From Verrucomicrobiota bacterium (GTDB lineage Bacteria; Verrucomicrobiota; Verrucomicrobiia; Limisphaerales; JACDHS01), in NCBI GenBank assembly GCA_013820875.1, contig JACDHS010000026.1, positions 1 to 45,084 on the forward strand: DNA of 45,084 nt, given 5' to 3'. Below are positions 1 to 11,704 of the stretch, one piece after another. Each line of letters starts with the position of its first letter. The stretch's first letter is position 1. The notes beneath the pieces are model-generated. The model was not told the DNA's origin and ran no database searches. It saw only the letters and a program-made list of their open reading frames with translations. Position numbers and translations under genes: made by a program.

Positions 1-180
1 GCGCTCCGTTTCCTACGCCAATCTCACCCACGCGCCCCTTCGATTCTTAACAAATTAGTGTTCATTCGTGGTTGATCCGCCCCCGAAATGGCCGCTGCGC
101 CTCTCTGCCAACTCCGGAACCGACGATGCACGGTAACAGGCCTCTCTGCAGCTTCGGAAATGACGATGAATACGGTAACA

Positions 181-327
181 ATACCCTCTGCAATCGGGAA
201 ATGAGGGGGAATTTTGCCGAATCGGCATACGCCCAGAGTGTGCCCCAAGCTGCCCCGGAGGGGCAAAGGCTCTCTTTGGATCCCGATTCGGCAAAATTCC
301 CCCTCATTTCCCGATTGCAGAGGGTAT
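181..327. repeat. Perfect 45-bp inverted repeat with 57-bp loop
   Basis: Positions 181-225 are exactly reverse-complementary to 283-327. The loop (226-282) holds a smaller GC-rich hairpin (TGCCCC...GGGGCA, about 251-265). To the left, 100-207 contains three diverged direct copies of a roughly 42-bp unit beginning CCTCTCTGC or CCCTCTGC, and the left arm is the last of these. I see no gene in 1-457; the short open frames here run through the palindrome. It could be a non-autonomous mobile element or a strong transcription-blocking hairpin upstream of the sugar-transferase gene. Confidence 0.85.
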
Positions 328-457
328 CACCCCGGTTGTTAAGGAATTGAGATGCGCACTAAGTGAAAGGGGAATCCATTATTTCCTTGTGGGGTATCCG
401 CCCTAGGCGTTATCGTCCTGACGTTCTCATTTGGTGTCCTAATCCTGAAAGTTTTCC

Positions 458-1921
458 ATGAATTCGAACGGAATCCTCCAAAAACATTGGTTAAACGTAA
501 CGGTTCATTTTGTAGTTGATGCCCTCCTGTTCTGCATTGCATTCGTGGCGGCCACGGAATTGCGCCTCGGCGGATTGGGCGCATGGAAACTGATGGATTA
601 CTGGCCGAGCATCCTGTTGGGTGGAGCATTCTTTCCTTGTGTGGCTTATATCTGCGGGCTCTACGCTCCCAAACATACTGCTGAAAGCGTTTTTAAACGC
701 TCCGTGATCCTGGGGTTTTGCTTTTTGGCCGCGTTCGCCATCATGCTCGCTCTCTTTTACATCAATTACTCCAGTCGCATCGGTCGCGGTGTGATGGTGA
801 TCGGTGTCATCCTCGGGTATTTATTGGTGCTGGCGCATCACATGATCCTGATTCGTCGGATGCAGAATTACCGTGAGCGGGTCGCACTGATTGTTGGTTC
901 CGCTGAAGATGAAGCGGAAAGTGAGCTGTTCGAGACCTTCTGGTCCCAGCATTTGGAGTTGGCCGGCTTTATTCATTACGACCATTACACGCCGCAGGAT
1001 CGCAGCAAGGTTCTTGGTCCCGTCAGCAAGATCAGTGAAATTGTTAACGACAAAAATATCAGCCGCGTTCTGTGTACTGAAAGCAGCATCAACGACCCGA
1101 AAATGTGCCGGCAATTCTGCCAGTTACGTTATTCGGGTGTGATGGTGATGCCGCTGATCAGCTTGTTCGAGGAAGTTTATCATGCTGTGCCGCTGGAATT
1201 AGTCACCCCGCAATGGCTCGTCCATGCCAGCGGTTCGCCGCACATGCTGTATATCAAAAAGATCAAACGGGCTTTCGATATTATTGTCTCCGTTTTCGGA
1301 TTGTTATTCATGGGCCCGTTCATGCTGGGGGGAATGATTGCGACGAAACTTACCTCGCCCGGACCGATTTTCTATTACCAGGTTCGCAGTGGCCGTTTTG
1401 GCCGGCCGATTCGTGTCATTAAGATTCGGACGATGTCGGTGGATGCAGAAAAGGATGGGGCGGTCTGGGCTGCGTCCGGGGATTCTCGAGTGACTCCGGT
1501 GGGAGGTTTTCTGCGGAAATATCGGATTGATGAAATCCCACAGATTATCAATGTCTTCCGTGGTGAAATGTCATTTGTCGGTCCGAGACCGGAACGGCCC
1601 GAATTTATTGACACACTTTCCGAGCAAATACCTCATTTTGAGGAGCGGTTGATGGTTCAACCTGGAATTACCGGTTGGGCGCAGGTCAAGTTTCCTTATG
1701 GTTCGACTGTCGAAGACGCGAGGCACAAACTTGAGTACGACCTTTATTACACCAAGCACATGAGCTTGTTTTTGGACATATTCATTTTGCTCGATACTGT
1801 GCGTATCATTCTGCAGGGCGGATTGAGCGAGGCAGAAAAAGCCAGATTCAAGAAACCCGAGTTGAAGGGCATCCGCTCAAGCAACGTTCTTCGGAAACCC
1901 TCAATCGCTATGTCGAAATAG
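458..1921 (+). CDS. Polyprenyl-phosphate sugar-1-phosphate transferase (exopolysaccharide initiation, WcaJ/WbaP-like)
   Basis: Inner-membrane enzyme expected to move a sugar-1-phosphate from a nucleotide sugar onto undecaprenyl phosphate, the first step of exopolysaccharide or capsule synthesis. The 487-residue protein has hydrophobic N-terminal segments (about residues 10-130), a central region resembling the CoA-binding-like domain of the family, another hydrophobic helix near 270-295 (DIIVSVFGLLFMG), and a C-terminal bacterial sugar-transferase domain. Diagnostic motifs in that domain are KIRTM, DEIPQIINVFRGEMSFVGPRPE, PGITGWAQ and KLEYDLYY. Length and architecture are normal for the family. 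The ATG lacks a clear Shine-Dalgarno site. No other polysaccharide genes lie beside it, so the sugar cannot be named. Confidence 0.9.
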   Translation: MNSNGILQKHWLNVTVHFVVDALLFCIAFVAATELRLGGLGAWKLMDYWPSILLGGAFFPCVAYICGLYAPKHTAESVFKRSVILGFCFLAAFAIMLALFYINYSSRIGRGVMVIGVILGYLLVLAHHMILIRRMQNYRERVALIVGSAEDEAESELFETFWSQHLELAGFIHYDHYTPQDRSKVLGPVSKISEIVNDKNISRVLCTESSINDPKMCRQFCQLRYSGVMVMPLISLFEEVYHAVPLELVTPQWLVHASGSPHMLYIKKIKRAFDIIVSVFGLLFMGPFMLGGMIATKLTSPGPIFYYQVRSGRFGRPIRVIKIRTMSVDAEKDGAVWAASGDSRVTPVGGFLRKYRIDEIPQIINVFRGEMSFVGPRPERPEFIDTLSEQIPHFEERLMVQPGITGWAQVKFPYGSTVEDARHKLEYDLYYTKHMSLFLDIFILLDTVRIILQGGLSEAEKARFKKPELKGIRSSNVLRKPSIAMSK

Positions 1922-2036
1922 GTTAAAGCTTGCCTGCAAGAGACAGAGAGTCCGTTTCTCGAATAATAGGTAATTCGGAGTTAAACCGCTAATCTGCGCT
2001 AATAATCTAATGGAGAAGCGGTCGCATGAAGATTTG

Positions 2037-2083
2037 CGCGAGCCTCTCAATTGGTAGCAGCCGACGTCAGGAGGCTCTGACCT
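2037..2083. repeat. Small inverted repeat, possible terminator
   Basis: GAGCCTC (about 2039) pairs with GAGGCTC (about 2070). Within the right half, GTCAG and CTGAC can form a short stem followed by CTTTTC. It lies between two same-strand genes and could end transcription of the sugar-transferase gene, or be a dispersed intergenic repeat. Confidence 0.35.
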
Positions 2084-2179
2084 TTTCTTCGCGAGCACCG
2101 TCCGAAGTTAGGCTGCGATGCAATCTGATGATGACAGCCGAAAAGCCATTTATTAAATTTGGCGTCGCATGTTTTTTCT

Positions 2180-2509
2180 ATGACTCGCGATATTCCAGAA
2201 CGTGATTGGAAGGTGTTTAAAGAACTTCGCACCGTTGCGCTCGAACGATTGTGCGACAAAATTTTACACGAGGCCAAAGCGCAAATCGAACATCCCGCAA
2301 AATCTTCTCACGAGAAGTATTTGAACCTCTTCAAGCTGATTGAAAAACGCGATGACGACATCGCACGAGGTTTTAATGATTTTCGCCGTTCGACTGTGGT
2401 CATGCAGATTGGCATCATCCACAAAATGGGCCTCTTCACTGGCGAGGAGCTTCGCCGCTTCAGCCCCGAGACACAGCACAAGGTTGAGATGTATGCGTCA
2501 ATTCCGTAG
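2180..2509 (+). CDS. Conserved small protein of unknown function
   Basis: About 109 residues if started at the ATG at 2180 (MTRDIPERDWKVFKEL); an upstream in-frame ATG at 2159 would add seven residues. From memory, proteins with this pattern (DWKVF.EL, ALER.C, KSSHE.YL, KLIEKRD, FNDFRRS, FSPETQ) are common as unnamed small proteins in Gram-negative bacteria. It is helical and charged, with no signal peptide, membrane segment or catalytic motif. It ends 49 bases before the sigma-factor gene on the same strand. No function can be assigned. Confidence 0.75.
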   Translation: MTRDIPERDWKVFKELRTVALERLCDKILHEAKAQIEHPAKSSHEKYLNLFKLIEKRDDDIARGFNDFRRSTVVMQIGIIHKMGLFTGEELRRFSPETQHKVEMYASIP

Positions 2510-2558
2510 AGGAACAAACTTTGTCTCATTTTGCATTTGGCGTCCATGTATACAGTAG

Positions 2559-3278
2559 ATGATGAGCAATGATATCGAGTTGCTGCGAGAATACGCCGAA
2601 CGCCGGTCGGATGTGGCATTTGCAACGCTCGTTAAACGACACATTAATCTCGTCTACTCGGTCGCGTTGCGAAAAGTGCATGACATTCATTTGGCCGAAG
2701 ACGTTTCTCAAGCCGTCTTTGTCATTCTTGCAAGGAAAGCGGGTTCTCTCAGCGCGAAAACAATTCTTCCCGGTTGGCTTTACCTCACTACTCTCTACGC
2801 TGCTTCCGACGTCCTGAAAACAGAGGCTCGCCGACAACGTCGCGAAACCGAAGGGCATATGCATCTCTGCAATGATGTTTCAGAATCAGAACCGGAATGG
2901 CGCCAACTCTCTCCTGTGCTCGATGATGCATTGGCAGGACTTCGTGAAGCCGACCGCAACGCACTGATTCTCCGCTTTTTTCAGAATAAAACGTTGTCTG
3001 AAGTAGCGAAGGCTCTTGGGATCGAGGAACGTGCCGCGCAGAAACGAGTGGCGCGCAGCCTGGAAAAATTGCGCGAGATATTTTTGAAACAAGGGATCGC
3101 CTTGCCTGCTGTCGCCGTCAGTGCGGCGCTCTCGGCCCACGCCATTCATGCGGCACCCTCGGCCCTAATCGCTTCAATTAATTCGACGATTCTGAGCGGC
3201 ACAATCACAGTGCCTTCCGCAACGCGAGCACTTGAACTGATCTCCTGGAGCAAAATTGCGGTTGCGACATTGCACTGA
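2559..3278 (+). CDS. ECF-type sigma factor, N-terminal part of a frameshifted sigma-TM-TPR fusion
   Basis: Sigma-70 family factor (239 residues as read). Region 2 is at about residues 10-80 (LVKRHINLVYSVALR, HLAEDVSQAVFVILAR, GWLY). Region 4 is at about 125-175 (LREADRNALILRFF, LSEVAKALGIEERAAQKRVARSLEKLR). An Ala/Ser-rich linker follows. The frame stops with ISWSKIAVATLH at the start of what should be a membrane helix. Adding one base before 3278 joins it to ALIGTGAIVGLVYNQERG and then to the TPR domain, giving a 550-residue protein. The second sigma factor in this window has the same sigma-linker-helix-outer-domain plan. Either the gene is broken, or the base is missing from the sequence. 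Confidence 0.85.
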   Translation: MMSNDIELLREYAERRSDVAFATLVKRHINLVYSVALRKVHDIHLAEDVSQAVFVILARKAGSLSAKTILPGWLYLTTLYAASDVLKTEARRQRRETEGHMHLCNDVSESEPEWRQLSPVLDDALAGLREADRNALILRFFQNKTLSEVAKALGIEERAAQKRVARSLEKLREIFLKQGIALPAVAVSAALSAHAIHAAPSALIASINSTILSGTITVPSATRALELISWSKIAVATLH

Positions 3279-4210
3279 TTGGAACAGGAGCAATTGTCGG
3301 ACTGGTCTACAACCAAGAAAGGGGCAACAATCCTGCCATCCGTACATCGCAATCTGCGGTTGCTGATAATTCTGCCTCACGTGTCAAAGCTCGTTTAGCG
3401 GAAACAAGAGCGAGATGGGACGCTCTCAAAGAATCGGAAGAGCAGGAACGTGGTTCTTCTCAGGCCAGAGAGTACTACGAAATGGGACTGAAACTCCAAA
3501 ACCAGAAAAATTACCAGGAAGCTCTCAACAATTACGGAATGGCGATCGAAATTTCCCCAATGTTTCACGACGCGCTGTTTTCTCGTGCTTGTCTTTATAG
3601 TGGCGAACTCCCATTGGAACAGCGCGATTACGCAAAAGCAGTTGCTGATTACACTCGTATTCTTGAATTCAGACCCAACGACTATTCATCTCGATTCAAT
3701 CGAGCTATGGCATACGACTCCTTACGCCAACCGGATAAGTCGATTGCTGACTATTCCCTAATTATTGAGAATCCAAACATTGATTTCACGAAGATGGTTG
3801 GCGGCGAAGATCAAAAACACACCTACGTCGCGACTGCGCATCATTACCGAGGGCGAATTTATCATTGGAACTTCAAGGATTATACACACGCTATCGCGGA
3901 TTACACAGAAGCACTCCGACTCGATCCGCAGAATGGAAATATGCTTAATTACCGTCGTGGCCAGTGCTATTTCGGCCTTAACGATTTTGATAAAGCCGAG
4001 GCGGACTTTGAAATGTCACTGCGACGCGATCCATCATGGGCTGCGTCAAAAGTCACCGAGGAAATATTAAAGCTCGCATCCACTTACGCTGCGAATAAGC
4101 AAATTCATCGGTCCATTGAGATATTGGAACGTTCGCTTTCTGCGCTGGATAGTGAACACACCAAAGAAAAGCAACTATTGGAATCCAGCCTCAAACTTTA
4201 TACGCAATGA
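3278..4210 (+). pseudogene. C-terminal membrane helix and TPR domain of the sigma-factor fusion, out of frame
   Basis: In the frame of position 3278 the sequence is open from the sigma-factor stop. It reads a hydrophobic helix (ALIGTGAIVGLVY), a charged coiled linker (VKARLAETRARWDALKESEE), and about five TPR units, e.g. YYEMGLKLQNQKNYQEALNNY, AVADYTRILEFRPND and AIADYTEALRLDPQNG. If translated alone it would start at the ATG at 3482 (242 residues) and would lack the helix and an export signal. In an intact fusion the TPR part would lie outside the cytoplasmic membrane and could sense or bind a partner. It ends six bases from the convergent protease-like gene. Confidence 0.75.
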
Positions 4211-4216
4211 CCGAAA

Positions 4217-6379
4217 CTACTCCGTTGGAGACGCCGGCGCGGCAATCTTCACGATTCGGCCTTTGGCCATTCGCTTGATGGAAATTTTAAGTTCGCCCGG
4301 TATGGCGAGCAGATTTTCAAAGGTATCTATACTGTTAACCGGCTGATCGTTGATGTGGGTGATGACTTCGTAAGGTTTGATCCCGGAAACAGAGGCTTTG
4401 CTGCCAGGTTCAATTCTTGAAATCACAACGCCCGGTTCGTCATCGCGACGCTGCAGGTAACGTTGAACTTCATAGGTCAAATTGCGAACCGTCAAGCCGA
4501 GCGCCTCCGCCGTGAAACGACGCGCAGAGTTGTAGTGCGTCGGGCCGGCGACAACCGCGAAATTCTTTTGGACGAGTTTTCCGTCATGGAAAAATTCCGC
4601 TGTGTATTCGGTGCCAACTCCGAGATCGGTCAGTTGACGGGTGAAGGCATTTTCAATGGAGGGCCACGGGGCGGGGATACGCTCGAAATAGCGGTCTTGA
4701 ACTTCATCCAATCGATCCCACGGAAACGCTTCCTGGTAAGCGTTCTCCTGGAGTTGCACTTCAAGCGGTAATGGATTCTGGGCCGTGTGCAGTCGCAATA
4801 AAATGTAACCGGGCTTGATCCCTGCTTCGCCTGCGGGCGAACCAGAATAAACGTAGGTCACCATCGCACCGACTTCTCCGTCGCGCGTGTATTCGGATAC
4901 CTGGTTCACCCTCGCCAGTTCAGCAGTCATGGGCTGGAGTTCGATGCCGAGCCAGGCGAGCCGATTCTCATCCTCCTCGGTCAAAGGAACATTGGCGGGA
5001 TCGGTGTGTTGCCCGTGGTCCTGGGAGAGGGCGCGCAGATACTGTGCAGCAGTCAGGACTTTCTGTTCACTTCGGGAGAATTTGTCGGCGGACGCTTTTT
5101 CTCTTCGGGCGATCGGCAGCGCAACCAGTTCGTGTTTTGTATTAAACAGGAAAATGTCTTCATTTTTGTCTGCGATTTCCGGATAGATCTGGTTGCGCCA
5201 ACCGAATTTAAACGAGCCGATCCGGTTATGTGAAAAGTAAGCTACCCGCTTTTCGCCTTTGATTGCCACAGACGCAGCGAGCAACAATTCATTGCGCGCC
5301 TGCAGAATGCTTTCACTGGAGAAGGAAAGTGTCTTGCCAATGGGCGATTCCGTTGTTGCCACGAGGGCACCGTAATCTTTCAGCGACACGTCGAACTTTG
5401 CCGGGAGCGGCTTGCCATCCGCTCCAAAAATTGTGATGCGTTGCAGGCGAGCGGTCACTTTTGGTTTGAGATCGGCCAGGATCAGAACGCGATTTTCACC
5501 GATGACCAGGCCGGTGACATTCTTCTCAGTTTGGTTGTCGTCCTTATCGCTACTGTTGTAGTTGTAGCGGCTGGTGGGATCGGTTAGTTGTGGGCTGCGG
5601 AAATTCAGCATGACCCTGACGAGGCCACCATCTGCTGTTTGTATGAGTTTTTTGAGGGATTCATTCATTTGCCCTGCGGTTAGTAATTTCCAGGAACTGG
5701 CCGGTGATCCTTTCCAGGAATTGTCCAGCGGCAACTCGTCTTTCATTGAGATGCCGACTGGGTTGCCGGCCTTGTCGATCACAACGGAGGCAAAGGCCGC
5801 TGCAATGAAAGGGGCGGAGTGTTCGGGAACGGTGATTTTATCCGAAACGGGTTTGATCGCGATGTTCCATTGACCGTTCAGGCGTTGGTAGTGGACTGCG
5901 AAAAATGGGCCGCTTTTTTTCTCGTCGAATTTTAACGGCTTTGCTGCTGGTAAAGATTCATCCAGTTCGAGGACAACGGCATTTTGTTGCATTGCGTAAG
6001 CGACGATACGCGCGGGAACCAGTTTGTCTCCTTGCCGCACATGGATGTTTTTGATGAAGCGCGGATGAGTCTGGACATCCTGGCTGACAACCTGGCTGGC
6101 TGAAATCAGAAAGCCGCTGGTGGTGAGAGGTTGTTCGCTTTTGACAAGGTCTTCCACTTCGTTTCCGTGGAAGTTACCGCAGTCCGCGCAACGTTCCCCC
6201 CAGCCGCTTTGGTTCGGCAATTCGCCTTTGTCATGCTGTAGTTGATATTCCACCTGCACCAGTGATGGCAGCAGGGCATTGGCAATCTTCAATTGCGCTT
6301 TTGGATCGGGCGAACTTTGCCCAAATACATTGGCTGTTAAAAGTGCCAGTGCCAGGAGAGCCCATGTTATGATTTTCAT
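4217..6379 (-). CDS. Exported protease-like protein with PDZ domains and no recognisable catalytic triad
   Basis: 720 residues with a Sec signal peptide (MKIITWALLALALLTANVFG, cut near residue 20). Residues about 30-450 resemble two degenerate trypsin-like beta-barrel regions: short hydrophobic strands and the phrase VVIDKAGNPVGI, which follows the active-site loop in HtrA proteases. The GNSGGP serine motif and the histidine loop are absent. Two PDZ-like regions follow (about 480-560 with GAMVTYVYSGSPAGEAGIKPG, and about 630-710 with GVVISRIEPGSKASVSGIKP). CADCG near residue 63 could bind metal or form a disulfide. It starts six bases after the stop of an intact HtrA gene, so the two are probably co-translated. 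A likely role is substrate binding or regulation of that protease (inference). Confidence 0.8.
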   Translation of the reverse strand: MKIITWALLALALLTANVFGQSSPDPKAQLKIANALLPSLVQVEYQLQHDKGELPNQSGWGERCADCGNFHGNEVEDLVKSEQPLTTSGFLISASQVVSQDVQTHPRFIKNIHVRQGDKLVPARIVAYAMQQNAVVLELDESLPAAKPLKFDEKKSGPFFAVHYQRLNGQWNIAIKPVSDKITVPEHSAPFIAAAFASVVIDKAGNPVGISMKDELPLDNSWKGSPASSWKLLTAGQMNESLKKLIQTADGGLVRVMLNFRSPQLTDPTSRYNYNSSDKDDNQTEKNVTGLVIGENRVLILADLKPKVTARLQRITIFGADGKPLPAKFDVSLKDYGALVATTESPIGKTLSFSSESILQARNELLLAASVAIKGEKRVAYFSHNRIGSFKFGWRNQIYPEIADKNEDIFLFNTKHELVALPIARREKASADKFSRSEQKVLTAAQYLRALSQDHGQHTDPANVPLTEEDENRLAWLGIELQPMTAELARVNQVSEYTRDGEVGAMVTYVYSGSPAGEAGIKPGYILLRLHTAQNPLPLEVQLQENAYQEAFPWDRLDEVQDRYFERIPAPWPSIENAFTRQLTDLGVGTEYTAEFFHDGKLVQKNFAVVAGPTHYNSARRFTAEALGLTVRNLTYEVQRYLQRRDDEPGVVISRIEPGSKASVSGIKPYEVITHINDQPVNSIDTFENLLAIPGELKISIKRMAKGRIVKIAAPASPTE

Positions 6380-6385
6380 TGTGCC

Positions 6386-7822
6386 TTATTTCTTTTCGTA
6401 ATTCCGGGAGTAATCGAGAACCGTTTGCCGCATGAGACCATTGCGGAGAATGGAAAGTACCACGCGATTTTTGTTCGCGAGATCGTCGAGCGCGGCCTGG
6501 TGCAACGCTTTTACCTCGTCCAGCTCGGTGACTTCTTTTCCATCAATTTTAACAAGAATATCGCGCGCCAGGAGACCCGCCGTTTGCGCATTGCCGGGAT
6601 ACTTGATCCCATAAATGAAAACGCCCTTCGCGCGGTTGAAATGAAGGTCGGGGTTGTCGAATTGATTGATGGATTTCAAAGTAAAATCCCAACGCGGAAA
6701 ATCGAGTTCTTCGCCTTCGACAATCCCTTTTTCGCGTGGAACCAAATCGACGCTCATCAATTGGCCTTGCCGCATAAATTCGATTTTTGCGGGCGTCATT
6801 TTCGGCAGCATTCCAATCTGGCGACGGATCGCAGGCAGTTCTTCCTCAGTCAGCGCGGTCATGGTCTGGCTGTTGAGGCGCATGATGCGGTCACCGGCCT
6901 GGATTCCCGCGCGGCGAGCCGGACTTTCCGGATCACTTTCCGCAACCATCACTCCTTCGGTAAAATTAAAGTAAATGTTCCGATTAAAATCGCGTAGCGG
7001 CTGCAACTGGAGACCGGTCCAGCTCCAATCCACTTTTCCGCTTTTGCGAATCTGAGCTACCACGTCGTTGATCACATCGGTCGGAATGGCGAATCCGGTA
7101 TCGCCACCGCTCATCGTTCCACGCGTGTTGATGCCGATGACTTCTCCGGCGGTATTCACCAGGGGGCCGCCGGAATTTCCGGGGCTGATCGCTGCATCGG
7201 TCTGGAGCCACAAAGTGTATTCGCTGTTCTGCGGCAGATAGCGGCTCGTGCAGGAAATGATGCCAATGGAAACTGAGCGCGACATTCCCCACGGCGCTCC
7301 CATGGCCATGACGAAATCACCTTCCTTCAGTTTTGAAGAATCGCCAATCCGCGCGAAGGGCAGGGGACCGATGTCGGCTGGCAGGTTTAGTTGTAGCACG
7401 GCTAGGTCGGTGTCTTTGTCTGTGCCTAGAACTTTTGCGGAGACAGCCCGGCCATCCAGGAGCAGACAACGCACTTCAGTCGCCTTATCCACGACATGCC
7501 AGTTGGAGAGCACTTCGCCGGTGGCAGAGATGATGACCCCGCTTCCGGAAACTTCCTGCGAAACTTTTTTGCCGCCCTGGAGGTTTTCGCGCACGCACTT
7601 GATGAAGACTACAGTTGGAAAAACTTTGTCTTTTGATTCTTTGATGACTTCGCGGAAATCGAGGTTTTTGAGCCCATTTGGTTCCGGCTCCGCTGAAGCT
7701 GTGATCGAGAAAACAAAAAGAAAGAGAGTGGCAAAAAGAATTACGCCCCCACGAAGAGTTTTGTTCAAGGTGAACTGCACGTTGCATAGATTGTGCGCCA
7801 ACCGGTCCAGACCGTCCAGCAA
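6386..7822 (-). CDS. HtrA/DegP-type periplasmic serine protease with two PDZ domains
   Basis: 478 residues. A hydrophobic signal segment lies at about 25-44 (GGVILFATLFLFVFSITASA) after an unusually long N-region; a GTG at residue 15 or a TTG at 19 are alternative starts. The protease domain shows the complete triad: His109 (SNWHVVD), Asp139 (KDTDLAVL) and Ser217 (SPGNSGGP). PDZ-like regions follow at about 285-370 and 395-470 (GVMVAESDPESPARRAGIQAG; GIKYPGNAQTAGLLARDIL). It would degrade misfolded envelope proteins. It lies 96 bases downstream of leuS on the same strand and directly upstream of the catalytically incomplete paralogue. Confidence 0.92.
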   Translation of the reverse strand: MLDGLDRLAHNLCNVQFTLNKTLRGGVILFATLFLFVFSITASAEPEPNGLKNLDFREVIKESKDKVFPTVVFIKCVRENLQGGKKVSQEVSGSGVIISATGEVLSNWHVVDKATEVRCLLLDGRAVSAKVLGTDKDTDLAVLQLNLPADIGPLPFARIGDSSKLKEGDFVMAMGAPWGMSRSVSIGIISCTSRYLPQNSEYTLWLQTDAAISPGNSGGPLVNTAGEVIGINTRGTMSGGDTGFAIPTDVINDVVAQIRKSGKVDWSWTGLQLQPLRDFNRNIYFNFTEGVMVAESDPESPARRAGIQAGDRIMRLNSQTMTALTEEELPAIRRQIGMLPKMTPAKIEFMRQGQLMSVDLVPREKGIVEGEELDFPRWDFTLKSINQFDNPDLHFNRAKGVFIYGIKYPGNAQTAGLLARDILVKIDGKEVTELDEVKALHQAALDDLANKNRVVLSILRNGLMRQTVLDYSRNYEKK

Positions 7823-7918
7823 ACAGATAATAAGTTAACCACGAATGAAGAACAGGCGTTGAAGGGATCGTGCCTATTCCTGTTTGTTGGTGGTTAATTC
7901 CCCCCCCACCCCGAGTCT
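7823..7918. other. leuS-htrA intergenic gap
   Basis: A 96-base spacer between co-directional genes. It contains a run of eight C (7902-7909) followed by ACCCC. No hairpin terminator is evident, so the HtrA pair may be read through from leuS. Confidence 0.5.
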
Positions 7919-10726
<2,808 letters not shown>

Positions 10727-11203
10727 AAGTCATTGAGGCGTGGCATGGTCGAATTGTTACACAGGTTGCATAGGTACGACGCGGATTCGGAAACCAGTGC
10801 AACAATGTAACTATTCAACCATGCAACCACCCAGTCACAGAGCGCGGATGTTGGCGAAAGACAAGGCGCGCTGCAACCGGGAAAAGGGGTGAGGCTTGAA
10901 AAAAGGGTGTGTGATTAGCGGGGGGGGGTGTCCCTCTTACAATCCTAATCTCCGGAAAACCGATTAAGATTAAGATCAGGATTAGGAGGGGGAGTCACGC
11001 GCTTGGCTAAGCTGGATCGTCGTTCGGACTCCTGGGTTCCTGATCGACCTCCTCGATGGGCAAAATATTGTTACGCCCGGCAGGACTTTTCCATTCAGCC
11101 CCGTTTGGCAGCCTTTCGTCGCCCCGGATTCCTAACGCCTTCCCATTGTTGCGCCTACAAATATGGATAGCCGAGAATTCACCCTTTTTCCCGCGTTACC
11201 GAG
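10727..11203. other. Gene-free region with simple-sequence tracts
   Basis: No coding sequence recognised. Visible are a run of nine to ten G near 10919-10928 and an imperfect palindrome made from CCTAATC / GATTAGG, with GATTAAGATTAAGAT in its right half (about 10941-10988). The upstream region of leuS presumably contains its promoter, but no -35/-10 pair stands out. Confidence 0.5.
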
Positions 11204-11515
11204 ACAGATTTCCGCGGAAAATCGTCTCGGTAAACGTAACCGAGTGCCGGATGCGCGGAAAATTGCCTCGGTAAACGTAACCGAGAGCCGAATGCGCGGA
11301 AAATTGTCTCGGTAAACGTAACCGAGAGCCGGATGCGCGGAAAATTGTCTCGGTAAACGTAACCGAGAGCCGGATGCGTGGAAAACTGCCTTAGTAAACG
11401 TAACCGAGAGCCGGATGCGCGGAAAACTGCCTCGGTAAACGTAACCGAGAGCCGGATGCGCGGAAAACTGTCTCGGTAAACGTAACCGAGAGTCGGATGC
11501 GCGGAGACATGACTC
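11204..11515. repeat. Tandem array of a 41-bp unit, about seven copies
   Basis: TAAACG recurs exactly every 41 bases, at 11231, 11272, 11313, 11354, 11395, 11436 and 11477, with diverged half-units at both ends. Each unit contains the inverted repeat CTCGGT-AAACGTA-ACCGAG, so the array can fold into a row of identical short hairpins. The whole unit is conserved, so this is not a CRISPR array. The period is not divisible by three and no start site is present, so the long open frames across it are best read as artefacts. Confidence 0.9.
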
Positions 11516-11519
11516 GGAA

Positions 11520-11704
11520 AGCAAAATCGGGCAGGCTCGGAAGGGTATCGATCCAATCCAACATGACCCCTTCAAGATCCGGAAGGGTTATCGATTGGAT
11601 TCAAAACGACCTTTCCAGATCTGAGGATTCCATCGAGAACAGCGAAAAACCAGGATTAGCGGTTCAACTGCCGTTGTTAGGATCAGTCGACTGTTTGGAA
11701 AAAC
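11520..11704. other. Spacer with a diverged direct repeat
   Basis: CGGAAGGGTATCGAT (about 11538) recurs as CGGAAGGGTTATCGAT (about 11580), followed in both by a similar tail ending CAGATC or CAAGATC. The spacing is again about 41-42 bases. No gene or clear terminator for the neighbouring msrA was seen. Confidence 0.4.

Noticed and set aside
11204-11515. CRISPR array
   Set aside because: The complete 41-bp unit is conserved, so there are no unique spacers, and no cas genes are nearby.
11132-11575. Two long overlapping open frames on the minus strand with RLRLPRQFSAHPALGYVYR-type repeats
   Set aside because: They arise because the 41-bp repeat lacks stops in these frames. The period is not a multiple of three and there is no plausible start or domain.
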